From the NCBI GenBank assembly GCA_965249005.1, contig CBDFLD010000018.1, positions 1 to 64,000 on the forward strand: a DNA stretch of 64,000 nt. Direction: 5' to 3'. Origin of the DNA: CBDFLD01 sp965249005 (GTDB lineage Bacteria > Acidobacteriota > UBA6911). A program made the translations under genes and the position numbers. This document shows, piece by piece, positions 1 to 10,320 of this stretch (position 1 is the stretch's first letter; every line of letters begins with the position of its first letter). A model generated the notes under the pieces. The model had not been told where the DNA came from. It saw only the letters and a program-made list of their open reading frames with translations, and ran no database searches.

Positions 1-1250
1 CCGAGGGTGGCCTGATTCTGGTCCGCGAGTTGGACGAACGGCTGGGGATGGGACGACTCATAGACGAGCATCTCAACGACACGCGGCAAGGCTTGAACAA
101 ACAGTTCCCGCTCGTCGATCTGCTGCGGCAATCGGTCTATAGTCGCCTGGCAGGCTACGAAGACCTTAACGATGCCGCGCGGGTCTCAGTTGATCCGACC
201 TTTCGCTTGATCGGCTCGAAGAAAAACTGGGATCGCGGTGCGGCGCTGACCTCGACGTTACACTGGTTCGAGACGGAGCTGCTGACGCGAGAAGAGAATC
301 TGATCGGGCTGATGGCTCTGAACCGAGAGACACTCGCACAGGCCGAGGCTCTGGACAAGTCTGATCGCGTAGTGTTGGATATGGACTCAAGCGAGAGTCC
401 GGTGCATGGTCAGCAGGAAGGCAGCGCCTACAATGGCCACTTCGAGTCCGTGTGTTACCATCCGCTGTTTCTGTTCAATAGTCACGGGGACTGTCTGGCG
501 GCCAAGCTGCGGCCGGGTAACGTGCATAGCGCCGAGGACTGGGACGAGCTTCTGTTGCCGGAGATCGATTTTCAACAGGAGCAAGGCAAAGAGATCGTCT
601 TTCGAGCAGACGCCGCCTTCGCCAAGCCAGAGGTTTACGAGACCCTGGAAGAGCGCGGCGTTCAGTATGCCATACGCATCCCGTCCAACAAGAGCCTGGA
701 GTGGGAGATTGCCGACATCCTGTTTCGTCCTCCAGGTCGGCCCAGCCGCAAGCCACTGGTGCGCTACAAGAGCTTCCGCTATCAGGCCGAAAGCTGGTCG
801 AGGCCGCGACGGATCGTCGCCAAGGTCGAGCATCACCAGGGCGAGTTGTTCCCGCGGGTCGGGTTCATTGTCACGAACATGAGCTTGCCGAGCCGCTCGG
901 TGGTGAGGTTCTACAACAAGCGCGGCACGGCGGAGCAATGGATCAAAGAAGGCAAGCAGGCGACGCATTGGACGCGGCTGTCCTGCCATCGCTTCCGTGC
1001 GAATGAAGTGCGCCTGCAGTTGAGCGTGCTCGCCTACAACCTAGGCAACCTATGGCGGCGACTCGGGCTACCACCCCGGATCAAGAGCTGGTCGCTCACG
1101 AGCTTGCAGCACCGGTTGATGAAGACTGGCGGAAGGCTGGTCAAGCACGCGCGGTACTACTGGTTGCTCTTGGCCGAGGGGCATCTGGACCGTCGGTTGT
1201 TTGGTGAAATGCTCAGGCGGATCTGGGCCTTGCCGCTGCCAAGCGGTTAG
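1..1250 (+). CDS. IS1380-family transposase, 5' partial
   Basis: DDE transposase whose first residues lie before the window. From the point where it enters the window it is identical to the complete 443-aa proteins at 59193-60524 and 60724-62055. In full-length numbering the visible catalytic motifs are LDMDSSES (D154/D156), FRADAAF (D231) and RGTAEQWIKEG (E339), the arrangement expected of the IS1380 family. The reading frame is open from base 3, so an internal methionine near base 30 is not the true start. The protein cuts and joins the ends of its own element. Confidence 0.93.
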   Translation, partial: EGGLILVRELDERLGMGRLIDEHLNDTRQGLNKQFPLVDLLRQSVYSRLAGYEDLNDAARVSVDPTFRLIGSKKNWDRGAALTSTLHWFETELLTREENLIGLMALNRETLAQAEALDKSDRVVLDMDSSESPVHGQQEGSAYNGHFESVCYHPLFLFNSHGDCLAAKLRPGNVHSAEDWDELLLPEIDFQQEQGKEIVFRADAAFAKPEVYETLEERGVQYAIRIPSNKSLEWEIADILFRPPGRPSRKPLVRYKSFRYQAESWSRPRRIVAKVEHHQGELFPRVGFIVTNMSLPSRSVVRFYNKRGTAEQWIKEGKQATHWTRLSCHRFRANEVRLQLSVLAYNLGNLWRRLGLPPRIKSWSLTSLQHRLMKTGGRLVKHARYYWLLLAEGHLDRRLFGEMLRRIWALPLPSG

Positions 1251-1473
1251 CCGCCCGGCTTGCAAGTCCGGAATTGGAATGCCATGGAAGGAGTGTGGCG
1301 ATGTGTCTGGAAAATCGCCCACGCAGGAGTGAGAAGGTCTACTACCACGGCGACAACGGGTCATTGGGATGCGTTGACTGGATCCATGGTTGGTCTGAGG
1401 CCGGGATTTTCTTGCTCCCATGGTGGCTCGAGACTATTATGTTGGGAACCGAGATCCAAATTGGAAATTCCGG
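1..1473 (+). mobile_element. IS1380-family element (443-aa transposase type), copy C, left end outside window
   Basis: This is the right-hand part of the element that also occurs twice at 59-63.5 kb. Position 1 corresponds to about base 189 of the complete 1661-bp copy. The right end is the terminal sequence AAATTGGAAATTCCGG at 1458-1473, which pairs as an imperfect inverted repeat with the left end CCCGGATTTCCAATTTG of the complete copies. The flank starting at 1474 (GTTAATC) belongs to the gene the element has cut. The left end and any target duplication lie outside the window. Confidence 0.93.
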
Positions 1474-3628
1474 GTTAATCAGTGCCTGGGCAGTGGTGCA
1501 GATGGGAAGCCAGGCAACGGAGATTCCCTTGCTCGAGGTGGGGAAATATGCATCTGTCCAGGTACGTTCCTTTTGGGATACGCGATCGTTCGGGAAGAGA
1601 AACAGGATTGAGCCTATTTATGCAATGCTCAACTCCAGTGACTCTCCGCTCAAGTACTGGGCGACTGTTACGTCAGAGCGTGGAAGAAGAATAACTTACG
1701 AGGGAAAGCTGAACCCTCACGCTCGCTATATTCTGTCGCCGATGAGAAACAAGGGAAACTGGAAAGCTGGATCGATCACGATAAGGCACAGTGGCATGCC
1801 GGGAGATCTGTTGTCGATAGGTTTGCTGCACGGAGATTCTTTCTTGAACCCAATACCGGTGTTCGATGTAGCAACCCTTGTTTCAAACAGGTACCATAGC
1901 GTCAGGGTCCCGATCAAAACAGCGGGCAGCTTGGGAAATGTTATTCCAATGCAAGCCCTGCTCTCGGCTTTCAATCCAACCCGGCGGAGTCAAAGAGCCC
2001 TGCTGACGGTGTTTGATCCGGAGACAGGAGAAGAACTGGCAAGTCATGATGGTGTTATTGCGCCAGGCGAGGTGGAGACGCTAAATATCACGGAGTTGCT
2101 TACCCGAGATGACAAGAGGATCGGCGGTGACAGTGTCAGGGTGGCGATTGAGCATTCAGGCAGGCCTGGGACAGTACTCTTGGCAGCTCGTAGCGTCAGC
2201 GCGAATAATCAGGTCATCTATGTACCGTTGATGGCCGAGTCTAGCGCCCACCATAATGGCATGTACCCATTGCCCCCGCTTGATACGCATAGTGTAGTTA
2301 CAACCTTGACCAACCTGGGGAGTATACCGGCACGGATTGGGGGTCAAATCAACTGGGAAGATGGCAGCTATATTTTTCCCTTAATCGACATCGCGCCTGG
2401 AGCCTCTCACCGTATCGATATCGCCGAACTGGCCAAGAATGGCGAGCCAGACATTTTTGGCAACAGCCTCGATCCAGACTACGAAAACGGGGTTTTGCGT
2501 TGGGGTTATTTTGTCGGGACAGCAACCTTAGGCAGCACAACGCTGATTGCCCGAACAGAAGTGCACATAATTGGCGGTGGGCATGTCGGGTTTAACTGTA
2601 CAGGTTGCTGCTGGGAGAATCCCTATGGAGACATTCTCCCCGGATCGGTAACGTTCGAAACAGGAAGTAGTCCTTATTTTGAGGCCGTTGTAGTAGTTCT
2701 GGCCTGTAGCGGGCCCAACGGGGTGTATCATGCCGAAGTGACTTCGACTAGCACTAGCGTGCCTTCTCCATTTAGCTGGAATGAGTATAACGTTTCGGCT
2801 TCAGATGCAGGATCGGCAACAATCAGCTTTACCGGGCTGGGCCAGTACTTTGTTTACGGTGAGTGCTTTCTTCCACTATTTGTAGGATATAGTGGCACAG
2901 CTGGGGCGACGGCCAAGCCTAAGATAACGAGTGTTACTGGCCCTGCAAAGGTCCCGCTTCGACAGGGAGAGACAGGGGAAGGGGACAACTCCATTCAGCT
3001 TCAGGCCTCCGTGAATCCAACCGGGGGAACATTCGAGTGGACCACGACTAGCAGCAAGGTTTCGTTAAGCAATACTAGCCAAGCGACCGTTACAGTTACG
3101 TCCGTGAGTCAAAGCAGTTCGAGAGATGATGTGCCTATCAAACTGAAGTACACAAAGAACGGCCAATTCTCCGAGTGGCAAGGTACATTGACCGTCGTAA
3201 AGCCTGCCAGTCTCTCTCTGAACTCCAACACGTATAACGGAACATCGCATACGTGCGATCCTAACGCGAGTAGCGATAGTTGTGGCCAAAGCAGCTTTAC
3301 AGGGAATGGGACGTACAGCTCCTACAGGAGAGACCGGGTATACAGGGTTATGGATCATCTTCCAAACCCAGAGTGGATCTCGGGATTTTCATTGTACATA
3401 AGTGAATCATACACTACTCCCAGTGGTCCGTGTTCAGGTAGCGCTCCAATTATTGGATCGGGTTTTGGCGATACAGTTACGGATTGTTTCTATTTTTGCG
3501 CCGAAACCTGTCGAACGGGGGGGAGTTGTAGCGTGAGTTCGACACAAACAATTAACGTTAATGGGTTCGCTGTGGGTACTAACAGCGTAACGTGGACATG
3601 TTCAGACGCAACGGTCACGGCACAGTGA
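1474..3628 (+). pseudogene. Secreted hypothetical protein, N-terminus removed by IS copy C
   Basis: About 715 codons remain open from the element end to TGA at 3626-3628. The frame happens to continue upstream into the non-coding end of the element, so the apparent start near 1274 is an artefact and the native start is lost. The residues are rich in Ser, Thr, Gly and Asn with few charged stretches, look beta-rich, and contain several Cys pairs in the last 120 residues (for example FNCTGCCWENP and FYFCAETCRTGGSC), all consistent with an exported, disulfide-bearing extracellular protein. A segment around residues 490-590 of the remnant resembles an Ig-like fold. I do not recognise the family and assign no function. 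The downstream STN-like gene begins 164 bp later on the same strand. Confidence 0.6.
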
Positions 3629-3791
3629 ACCAACTGAGCCGGGCTATCTTGCTGTGATAGAGCGACACATAGCTAGTAATTGGGAAGTTCCGAGTCCCCG
3701 GGAGAGGTGGCAAAGATGCGATATTGTGAGTGTTTGTCTAACGGGCCGGTTGCTGGCGACCCGAATTCATTCGTGAGCGGAGGAGGTCGAA

Positions 3792-4580
3792 GTGAATAAA
3801 CTTCAACTAACTATCTGTTGGCTAGTTGTCCACAGCGGAACTGCGTCATTTGGTGGTGCGGTGGAATTGGGGATTCCTAATACAACTACGCAAATCGAAG
3901 AAGAGACGGTTCTAGACGTGAGGATTGAGGCCTTTCGAGTCAGCGACCAGAACATGTTTGGTGCTCTTCGTGCTCTTCGTTCGACGAATCCCTCAAGGAT
4001 TCTCATTGGCTTTGAAAGCATACCGGCGCGTCGAGATGAAGAACAGTATCGCATCTCTCTTGAGCTCACGGACAAATCAGTCAAGTATGTCCTCCACCAA
4101 CTAATACAAAGGGACCCCCGATACACATATGAGTTGACGGGCAGTCAACTCGTCAATATCTATCCCAAGAACGCCAAAGAGGACCCTGATGATCTGCTGA
4201 ATATCCGCGTTGAAACCTTCGTGGTGGACGATGAGATGTGGCCCCATGACGCGGTGCACAGGATTTCTATTTACGCCGCGGAACTCAGAGAGTTCTTGGC
4301 GAGAAAGAGAGGAGAGCATTTGGAGCGTTTGATGAAAGCTGGGGTAATGCCCCCTGGATCAGCCGGGGCGAGCATGTCCGGGAACGCGCCAAAGCCACGA
4401 ATGACTTTGGAATTGAAAGACGTAACGGTTCGTGAAATCCTAAACTCCATTGCTCTTTATACGGCAGCTCATGCCAAGGAGATTCCCGGGGGAAATCCCG
4501 TTAGCTGGCATTATGACTTTATTCTCGATCCGCATGCTGACACCGGCTTGGGTGGGTACCCTCTGTGGAGTACGTTCTAG
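3792..4580 (+). CDS. Secreted hypothetical protein with STN/secretin-like short domains
   Basis: 262 aa. The GTG start at 3792 is chosen because GGAGGAGG lies about 6 bases upstream. The N-terminus has a short hydrophobic, signal-like segment (LTICWLVVHSGTASFGGA). Two similar modules follow: VKYVLHQLIQRDPRYTYEL near residues 98-116 and VTVREILNSIALY near 217-229. Both resemble the STN fold of secretin and TonB-receptor N-termini, where VREAL-type helices precede a short strand. A periplasmic protein is the best reading and the exact role is unknown. Bases 3824-4364 recur without visible change at 58981-59086 plus 63561-64000, where a second copy has lost its start and is split by IS1380 elements. 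Confidence 0.75.
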   Translation: MNKLQLTICWLVVHSGTASFGGAVELGIPNTTTQIEEETVLDVRIEAFRVSDQNMFGALRALRSTNPSRILIGFESIPARRDEEQYRISLELTDKSVKYVLHQLIQRDPRYTYELTGSQLVNIYPKNAKEDPDDLLNIRVETFVVDDEMWPHDAVHRISIYAAELREFLARKRGEHLERLMKAGVMPPGSAGASMSGNAPKPRMTLELKDVTVREILNSIALYTAAHAKEIPGGNPVSWHYDFILDPHADTGLGGYPLWSTF

Positions 4581-5146
4581 TAGGATTTAGCTGGGTCGGG
4601 AATTGTGCGACTGAGTGGCAACCGTTGGCCGCCCGTCGGTGCCTCTGCAACCACTTGATTCTTGAGAGGCTCTCACTTTCTATCAACGCAAAGGATTCGT
4701 GTAGAGGAAAAGTTCTGATCACGGCTCAACATCCCTTTGTTTCAAACGAGTTAAAACGATCGTGGAGCCCGATGCCCTTCCGGCCGAAGCACGTCATCCT
4801 TTGACGGACTCGCCATAGATGTCGTCGATGACGGACGATCGATCAAAGACCGGCCCAGCGGCGTGCTTGTGTTTAAAATACAGCTCCATCTTCCGCAGTA
4901 AGAAGGCAGGAGAGTTCCCTAAAACTATTGACGCATGTTGGAGAACCGTGATAAGTACTTATTCTAAAAGGGGAGAACTATCCCCATCAGACTGAACCAG
5001 TGCCGCTGACACCGATGGCAAATAATGCCATGTCACTTAAGGGGCAATCTTGACAATCTGGGTACCGCCGAATTGATGATTTGTTGACTCGACTGTGGTA
5101 TCCACTGCCGCCGGCGGGATGGCAATATGACAAAAAAGTTGCGAAG
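4581..5146. other. Non-coding stretch with a possible gene tail
   Basis: No convincing complete gene. On the minus strand, 4802-4925 can be read as an open C-terminal stretch (contains FLLRKMELYFKHKHAAG and FDRSSVIDDIYG) ending in a stop at about 4802. The sequence looks protein-like but has no start codon and the family was not recognised. Confidence 0.3.
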
Positions 5147-5274
5147 ATGAGACCTAAACAATCGCCAGAAATCAATGGTTCAGCCAAAGTCAAAGAATTT
5201 TATGACAATGTCGGCTGGGAGCTACACGAAAGCGGCAAAACGGTCGATCGGCACTTATTCGGCTCACATACTAG
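5147..5274 (+). pseudogene. N-terminal stub of a SAM-dependent methyltransferase-like protein, cut by IS1380
   Basis: About 42 codons from ATG 5147 run straight into the IS1380 left end at 5275. The stretch VKEFYDNVGWELHESGKTVD resembles the N-terminal helix of class I SAM methyltransferases of the VKEYYDxVGW type. Nothing matching the rest of a methyltransferase follows on the far side of the element, where a minus-strand AraC remnant begins, so the gene had probably already been broken. The family call rests on this short motif only. Confidence 0.45.
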
Positions 5275-7128
5275 CCCCAAAATAAGCGAGGTATGAGCTC
5301 GCTCGGAAAATCGTTTGCCTTTTCCGAATATCTCGTGGATTTCAGCTCCTTGTGCGTAACAGGGAAAGCAAAGAGAAACACAAGAGACAAACCTTCCATT
5401 GGTTGTCTGGATCACTTGATCTTGTTTGTCTCTGTTATGCCCTTCCTTTCGCCCGCCACTCTTGCTCCGCCGGGGGTACGGGCTCACCCGCCGGCGAGGC
5501 GCCTTCAAGTAAACCTGAGTTGCCTGATATAGTCGAACGTCGCCAAAAAGGTTTCGAGATGCTTGCTATAGGCCAATATCCTGTAAACGAGGCGACGACC
5601 GGTTCTTACAATCTGACAGGGTATTTGCACAAAGTTCACCAGGAAGCGTTTGAACTCCATCCTCAAGATATCACGACGTACTGTCGGCGCCTGCGTCACC
5701 AGGCCATACCAGGCCTTCAGATTCCACGCCAGCGATGCGATGACCATGTAGGCCCAGTTCGATACCAGACTGTCCGAAGGCATCCTCAAGGCGTTCACTC
5801 CACTCTTGAGCTGACCGATGACGTTTTCCTGGTTGCAGCGATCGTTGGCAAAAAGGACCACTTCTCCCATCGTCATCTCCCGATCGTTGGTGATGTAGAA
5901 GAAGTACCGGACCTCATCAAACAGCCGGTGCTCCCCCTTTTCGATCGTGAGGTTCTTCCGAACCACAACCATGCGATAGGTTTTCTTACAGTGTCCGGGA
6001 CGATAGTCAAACTCGGCGACCTGCTCGCTCTGCAGGCGGATGTTCTTGAATTCTCTCTCCTTGATTACTTGTTCTTTGACGTTTTCCGGACGGCGCCGTT
6101 CTTCGCTCTTGACCTCATAACGAGGAGGCCGCTCGAGCGGTTTCCATTGTCTCTCCGGCAGGGCATCGGCCATCCCGACCAGGTTCGGCTTGGCGTCATA
6201 ACCAAAGACAAAACCAACCCGCTCGTCCCAGCGATCGAAGTTTCTCGTCAGCGAGAAATCCGTGTCGCCCCGAAGCCAGACCTTCGTAAACACCGACGAC
6301 ACCAGATCGATTGCCCGGTCCATCCACTCGGCCGCTCCGTCGGAAGAGGGACGGTTGCCCGGCCGATTCATCAGATAGAGGACCTCATTCGTATTGGCCA
6401 AGGTCACGATCAACGGTGCGTAACCCCAGATCCCGTTGTAGGCAATGTCCATTCCTTCCTTGCATTCCCCCAAGGTTCCGGCGACGGTCCCGTCCACGTC
6501 GATGATGGCCTCCTTCCGGAAGGAAGCATCCTGCAACTTCCACACCTTGGTTCGGGTTTCATTGATGGTTTCCTGAAGTCCGAAGATCCAATCCTCATCG
6601 AAACGACGGAGGAAATCTCCAGCCGTCGTGGGATCCGGAATCCTCTCGGCTCCCAGTCCGTTCATGTAGGTCTCATCCTGGCGCAACCGCTCGATATCTT
6701 CGAGACAGGTTCCACCCGACAAGACGTTGTATGCGATGTTCAGTACATGATCGGATTCCCAGTAAGGAAAGTGGTACTTGAGCAAAACGATGTTTCTGTT
6801 GATATCTTTGTCCAATCCAAGCTTACACACGAGCTTGTGAATGGCTCCGATACCACCAGATCCGATGGCGCGCGTTCTCTCGGCGATCTCGTAGTAGGTG
6901 TTGGAGTCCTTGAACATAGGATCGGACCGGTCCTCAAACTGATTTCTTTCCAACCGGCGTGTAAGATTTTGCTTGTCTCGGAGGAGGATTCTGTGGTTTC
7001 TTTTATTCACCTGGAATGTGCTCCTTTCGGGATGTCTTGTAAATATATCAAACGCATTTTATCCCGTAACGGCGCACGTTCCAGGGCTTTTCTTCCTCCT
7101 CATGCAAAAAATCACGCTGGACTAAGGC
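5275..7128 (-). mobile_element. IS1380-family element (501-aa transposase type), copy 1
   Basis: 1854 bp between two CTAG tetranucleotides (5271-5274 and 7129-7132). Conserved ends are CCCAAAATAAGCGAGG on the left and the complement of CCTTAGTCCAGCGTGA on the right. One extra base lies between each conserved end and CTAG, here C on both sides. The three other copies at 25749, 30595 and 55981 have the same length and appear identical. Past the 3' end of the transposase gene is a hairpin-capable pair AGAGACAAAC / GTTTGTCTCT. Confidence 0.95.
5505..7010 (-). CDS. IS1380-family transposase (501 aa), copy 1
   Basis: DDE transposase of the IS1380 family. Catalytic motifs are IIDVDGT (D171/D173), LRGDTDF (D249) and NQENVIGQLKSG (E395). 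The GTG start at 7010 is preceded by AAAGGAG and opens the same protein in all four copies, which are residue-for-residue identical. The protein acts on the 1854-bp element ends. A 616-841 codon open frame runs antisense through every copy; it is a by-product of base composition, not a gene. Confidence 0.95.
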   Translation of the reverse strand: MNKRNHRILLRDKQNLTRRLERNQFEDRSDPMFKDSNTYYEIAERTRAIGSGGIGAIHKLVCKLGLDKDINRNIVLLKYHFPYWESDHVLNIAYNVLSGGTCLEDIERLRQDETYMNGLGAERIPDPTTAGDFLRRFDEDWIFGLQETINETRTKVWKLQDASFRKEAIIDVDGTVAGTLGECKEGMDIAYNGIWGYAPLIVTLANTNEVLYLMNRPGNRPSSDGAAEWMDRAIDLVSSVFTKVWLRGDTDFSLTRNFDRWDERVGFVFGYDAKPNLVGMADALPERQWKPLERPPRYEVKSEERRRPENVKEQVIKEREFKNIRLQSEQVAEFDYRPGHCKKTYRMVVVRKNLTIEKGEHRLFDEVRYFFYITNDREMTMGEVVLFANDRCNQENVIGQLKSGVNALRMPSDSLVSNWAYMVIASLAWNLKAWYGLVTQAPTVRRDILRMEFKRFLVNFVQIPCQIVRTGRRLVYRILAYSKHLETFLATFDYIRQLRFT

Positions 7129-7132
7129 CTAG

Positions 7133-7520
7133 TAATTGGCAAGTGAATTCGCCTGGCATTAGTGGAATATTTTGCCTTTTCGTTTTGTCGGGACCCCGAG
7201 GACGGTCGGAGAATAACACTTTGGCTCCTAATCTCGGAGGGCGTGTGGCCCGTTGCGCGTTTGATGAATCGAGAAAAATCCTCAGGCCACTGATAATCAA
7301 GATCATACGCAATCTGTTTAATACTCTGGGCTTTATCTCCTGACAAAAGGCGGAGTGCCTTGCGAAGGAGATACTCCTGCTGCAACTCATGAAATGACCG
7401 ACCTCTACTTTTCCGAACGATGCGCTCGATCGTGTGACGCTCGACCACATAAAGGTGATCAGCAACATCCACGGAGAAAGGGCCACCGGCATTACGAGTG
7501 GTCCCCTGTTCCGGCCGAGG
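7133..7520 (-). pseudogene. AraC-type DNA-binding domain remnant
   Basis: The minus frame shows two helix-turn-helix units typical of the AraC C-terminus: VERHTIERIVRKSRGRSF and, after about 25 residues, SIKQIAYDLDYQWPEDFSRF followed by KRATGHTPSEIR. The upstream sequence of the same frame (to about 7829) does not look like a sensor domain and overlaps an integrase remnant on the other strand, so the N-terminus has been replaced. The end abuts the IS1380 right end at CTAG. A truncated regulator, almost certainly inactive. Confidence 0.6.
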
Positions 7521-7535
7521 CTCAACCCTCAAGCA

Positions 7536-7835
7536 AGAAGCTGGCAAACCGAGCGATGGATGAAGTGACGATAAATCGTGTGGTCCAGAATTATATGGAA
7601 AGGCTCCCTGGAGCCATGAAGGAAATTCAGGTGCCGGACGGCTCGAGCTCGCGACGGTGTGCTTACATGCCTCACTCTCTACGAGCAACGACCGCTTCTC
7701 CTCCTGGATGCCGGCGTCGGCATCCGGAAGGGCCAGGATCTGCTGGGGCACCGGCACATCACCACAACCCAGATATACGACCAAGCGCCGGCGGAGCACT
7801 TCGGAGCGTGCTTCGCACGATGTTCCCATTTAGCC
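7536..7835 (+). pseudogene. Tyrosine recombinase (integrase) C-terminal remnant, frameshifted
   Basis: Plus-strand fragment in two frames. The first frame gives NYMERLPGAMKEIQVPDG and MPHSLRATTA (catalytic H-x-x-R). After a one-base slip near 7690-7700 the second frame gives LLLDAGVGIRKGQDLLGHRH and ITTTQIYD, containing the second catalytic His and the region near the nucleophile Tyr. The order matches a XerD/phage-type integrase C-terminal domain. The N-terminal half is missing. It overlaps the upstream part of the AraC-remnant frame on the opposite strand. Confidence 0.7.
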
Positions 7836-8043
7836 GACATAGCCCACCAGAGCTTATCTCCCCTTGTGGGAAGACAACCGCAATTGCAATTATCTTTGGC
7901 GGTGTGTCCAAAGGAGGTCACCCAATTCACGCGTGGGCCTATACGCATGGAATTGTTGATTAATTCAGACACAATAGGTGAGTCGTAGAAAAACTCTGTC
8001 AAATTGCACTGACTATTTGTAACCTGCCGAAGGATTGCATTAA

Positions 8044-9376
8044 CAGGATGCTGAAAAACTCCAACTAAATCGGTTTTCGTGCATCTTCAATATGAACCCT
8101 CTTATTGATGATTCCTTCGAGGAGAAACCGATGCGCGGACCGGACGAAAAGCAAGACGGGATGTTCAGCTACATCTCGGCCGAGAAACGAGTGCCGAACG
8201 AACACCCGCTGAGATCCATTCGAACCATGGTCGATGTCATTCTGCAAGAACTGTCTCCTCGATTCGAGGGTCTTTACGCAAGAGTCGGCCGTCCCTCGGT
8301 GGCCCCGGAGAAGTTGCTCCGAGCCTTGTTGCTTCAGGTCTTGTACTCGGTCCGGAGCGAACGGATGCTCATGGAGCAGTTGGACTACAATCTTCTGTAC
8401 CGTTGGTTCGTTGGTTTGAGCATGGATGATCCGATCTGGGACGCGACCGTCTTCAGCAAGAATCGGGACCGACTTCTGGAGGGAGACATCGCCAGGGCCT
8501 TCTTTGAACGCGTCCTTTGCCACGCCCGTGCTCAGAGCATCCTGTCGGACGAGCATTTTACAGTGGATGGGACCCTGGTAGAGGCATGGGCAGGACAGAA
8601 GAGCTTCAAGAAGAAAGGTAGCCGCCCCAGCAAGCCGACGGATGGTTCTGGAAATCCAACGGTGGATTTCAAGGGTGAGAAGAGATCGAATGATACGCAT
8701 CAGTCGACGACGGATCCAGATGCCCGTCTGTACAAAAAGGCCAAAGGCCAGCAGTCGAAGTTGTGCTACCTGGGCCATGTCACGATGGAAAACCGAAACG
8801 GTCTTGCGGTGAATGTGCGGGTCACGCGGGCAACGGGAACAGCAGAACGGGAAGCTGCGCTGGATATGCTTGACGATCTGCCCGGCAGAAATCAAATTAC
8901 CGTAGGTGCAGACAAGGCCTACGACACGAAAGCATTTATCAGAGAGAGTCGACGTCGCAAGGTGACTCCACACGTGGCGCAGAATAACAAAAACCGTAGG
9001 AGCGCCATTGACGAGAGAACGACCCGCCATCCGGGCTACGCCGTCAGTCAGAGAAAACGCAAGCGGGTTGAGGAGATCTTTGGTTGGCTGAAAACTGTGG
9101 GTATGTTGCGTAAGACAAGACATCGTGGTGTGGACCGTGTCGGCTGGATGTTCACTTTCGGAGTGGCTGCCTACAACCTTGTCCGGATGAGAAACCTGAT
9201 GGAGGCAAAGCCGTGATTGGAGCAGGGTGGACTTCGTCCGAGCATTTGATGAGCGGCCTAACGCATGCGCCGTGCCAATCCAGACCCTCATATCCCCTGC
9301 CAAAATAGAGTCAATCGATGCCGAAGTTCATGTTCGGAAACAATCTCGGCACAAAACCGGATTTTTCATCAGCCTG
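8044..9376 (+). mobile_element. IS5-family insertion sequence
   Basis: About 1333 bp. The left end CAGGATGCTGAAAAACTCC (from 8044) and the complement of the right end, CAGGCTGATGAAAAATCC (to 9376), form imperfect terminal inverted repeats. The flanks are TTAA at 8040-8043 and CTAA at 9377-9380, one base apart, both fitting the YTAR target known for IS5. It contains one transposase gene. Confidence 0.85.
8131..9216 (+). CDS. IS5-family transposase
   Basis: 361 aa from ATG 8131, chosen because GAGGAG lies just upstream and IS5 homologues begin at this MRGxDxxQxxMFSYI motif; the frame stays open to an earlier ATG at 8092 (374 aa). Counting from 8092, the DDE triad is FTVDGT (D159), VGADKAYD (D274) and RKRVEEIFGWLK (E327 or E328), the last being the hallmark of this family. 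No frameshift is visible, so it may be functional. Confidence 0.92.
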   Translation: MRGPDEKQDGMFSYISAEKRVPNEHPLRSIRTMVDVILQELSPRFEGLYARVGRPSVAPEKLLRALLLQVLYSVRSERMLMEQLDYNLLYRWFVGLSMDDPIWDATVFSKNRDRLLEGDIARAFFERVLCHARAQSILSDEHFTVDGTLVEAWAGQKSFKKKGSRPSKPTDGSGNPTVDFKGEKRSNDTHQSTTDPDARLYKKAKGQQSKLCYLGHVTMENRNGLAVNVRVTRATGTAEREAALDMLDDLPGRNQITVGADKAYDTKAFIRESRRRKVTPHVAQNNKNRRSAIDERTTRHPGYAVSQRKRKRVEEIFGWLKTVGMLRKTRHRGVDRVGWMFTFGVAAYNLVRMRNLMEAKP

Positions 9377-9561
9377 CTAAGCCCAGGAAGGCCACCGATC
9401 AGATACCGTCTCAATTCTCTACCCATCAGCTTCGTGCAATATTTCAGGCTAGACACCAAGTCGTATTGATACCCTTCCGTCGTCTGCCTTGCCTCGAACT
9501 CGCTGGCAGCCCACCCCCGCCGATTGTCCTGGAGGCGGAAATGCACTAAAAGTAACCCTTG

Positions 9562-9830
9562 ATGTACACCGTTTTCGGGATCTATTCCTGTTCCTCTCTC
9601 ACTGTCTGGTTGTCTTCGTCGTGCTGGGCTGGATCTGGAAAGGAACCCGTCGAATTTACCTGAGACTGATCGGTCTCATATTGGCTTCATGGTTCTGCTG
9701 ACTCCGATATACGGCTTCGGATACTGCCCGCTGACCGACTGGCACAGGCAGATAAAACGTCAGCTTGGGGCCAGTCAGCTACCCAACTCCTGCCTGAAGT
9801 GGTCTGGACCGGCTCACCAGCCAGGATTGG
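9562..9830 (+). pseudogene. DUF2784-like membrane protein remnant with one-base deletion
   Basis: The first frame reads LVVFVVLGWIWKGTRRIYLR then LIGLILASWF. The next frame continues LLTPIYGFGYCPLTDWHRQI and KRQLGASQLPNSCLKW. Joining them needs one extra base near 9697-9700 (TGGTTC-TGCTGACT). The hydrophobic segment followed by the GYCPLTDWHW-type motif is characteristic of DUF2784 small membrane proteins. The start and the last residues are lost, and an integrase remnant follows. Confidence 0.6.
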
Positions 9831-9869
9831 AATCCCGCCTGGGTGGATGCCCCTGTTCTCATCTTCAGT

Positions 9870-10037
9870 CTGTCCTCATTCCCTCATGACTTTCGCAGAA
9901 CGGCAGTACGTAACCTCGTTCGTGCAGGCATTCCCGAAGACGCGGCCACGAAGATGACAGGTCACAAGACCAGGAGCGTATTTTCCCGCTACAACACGGT
10001 AGACGAGGGGACCTCACTGATGCTGTCAAACTCCTAG
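9870..10037 (+). pseudogene. Tyrosine recombinase C-terminal remnant
   Basis: The visible part reads FPHDFRRTAVRNLVRAGIPE then TKMTGHKTRSVFSRYNTVDE. It holds the catalytic His-x-x-Arg (HDFR), the second His (GHKTRSVF) and the nucleophilic Tyr of tyrosine recombinases. The N-terminal two thirds are missing. It is a different integrase lineage from the neighbouring fragments at 7536 and 10083. Confidence 0.75.
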
Positions 10038-10082
10038 ACAAATTGGCCAACAAGATTGCGGGCACAACCTCAGGGCACAATC

Positions 10083-10292
10083 CGGGGTTCCAGGGCGATT
10101 GACTTAGCTGAGGGAGGTGCGGATATGAAGGACATCCAGAAAGTCCTGGGCCACAGCTCAGTGCATACCACTGAGCTCTACTATGCCAAGTATTCCCCGC
10201 GCAGTGCAGCCAGACGAGTGCTGACCGTGCTCCAGGGACGAGGTGACAACCAGGACAAAAACAGGAAACAACCAGTTGAGCTAGTCGGTTAG
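10083..10292 (+). pseudogene. Tyrosine recombinase C-terminal remnant next to an att site
   Basis: Reads LAEGGADMKDIQKVLGHSSV then HTTELYYAKYSPRSAARRVL, with the second catalytic His in LGHSSVHTTE and the nucleophilic Tyr in YYAKYSP. The stop is at 10290-10292. The His-x-x-Arg segment and everything before it are gone. The gene points at a tRNA-Phe 3' half 365 bp downstream, the usual order for integrases that use tRNA genes. Confidence 0.75.
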
Positions 10293-10320
10293 GAAGTTTG
10301 AAATGACTAAAAATAAAGGG

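Noticed and set aside
5352..7343. Long open frames (616-841 codons) antisense to each of the four 501-aa IS1380 transposases
   Set aside because: They occur only opposite the transposase gene and change length solely with the flanking DNA. The sense strand has the catalytic motifs, ribosome-binding site and family match, so the antisense frames reflect base composition.
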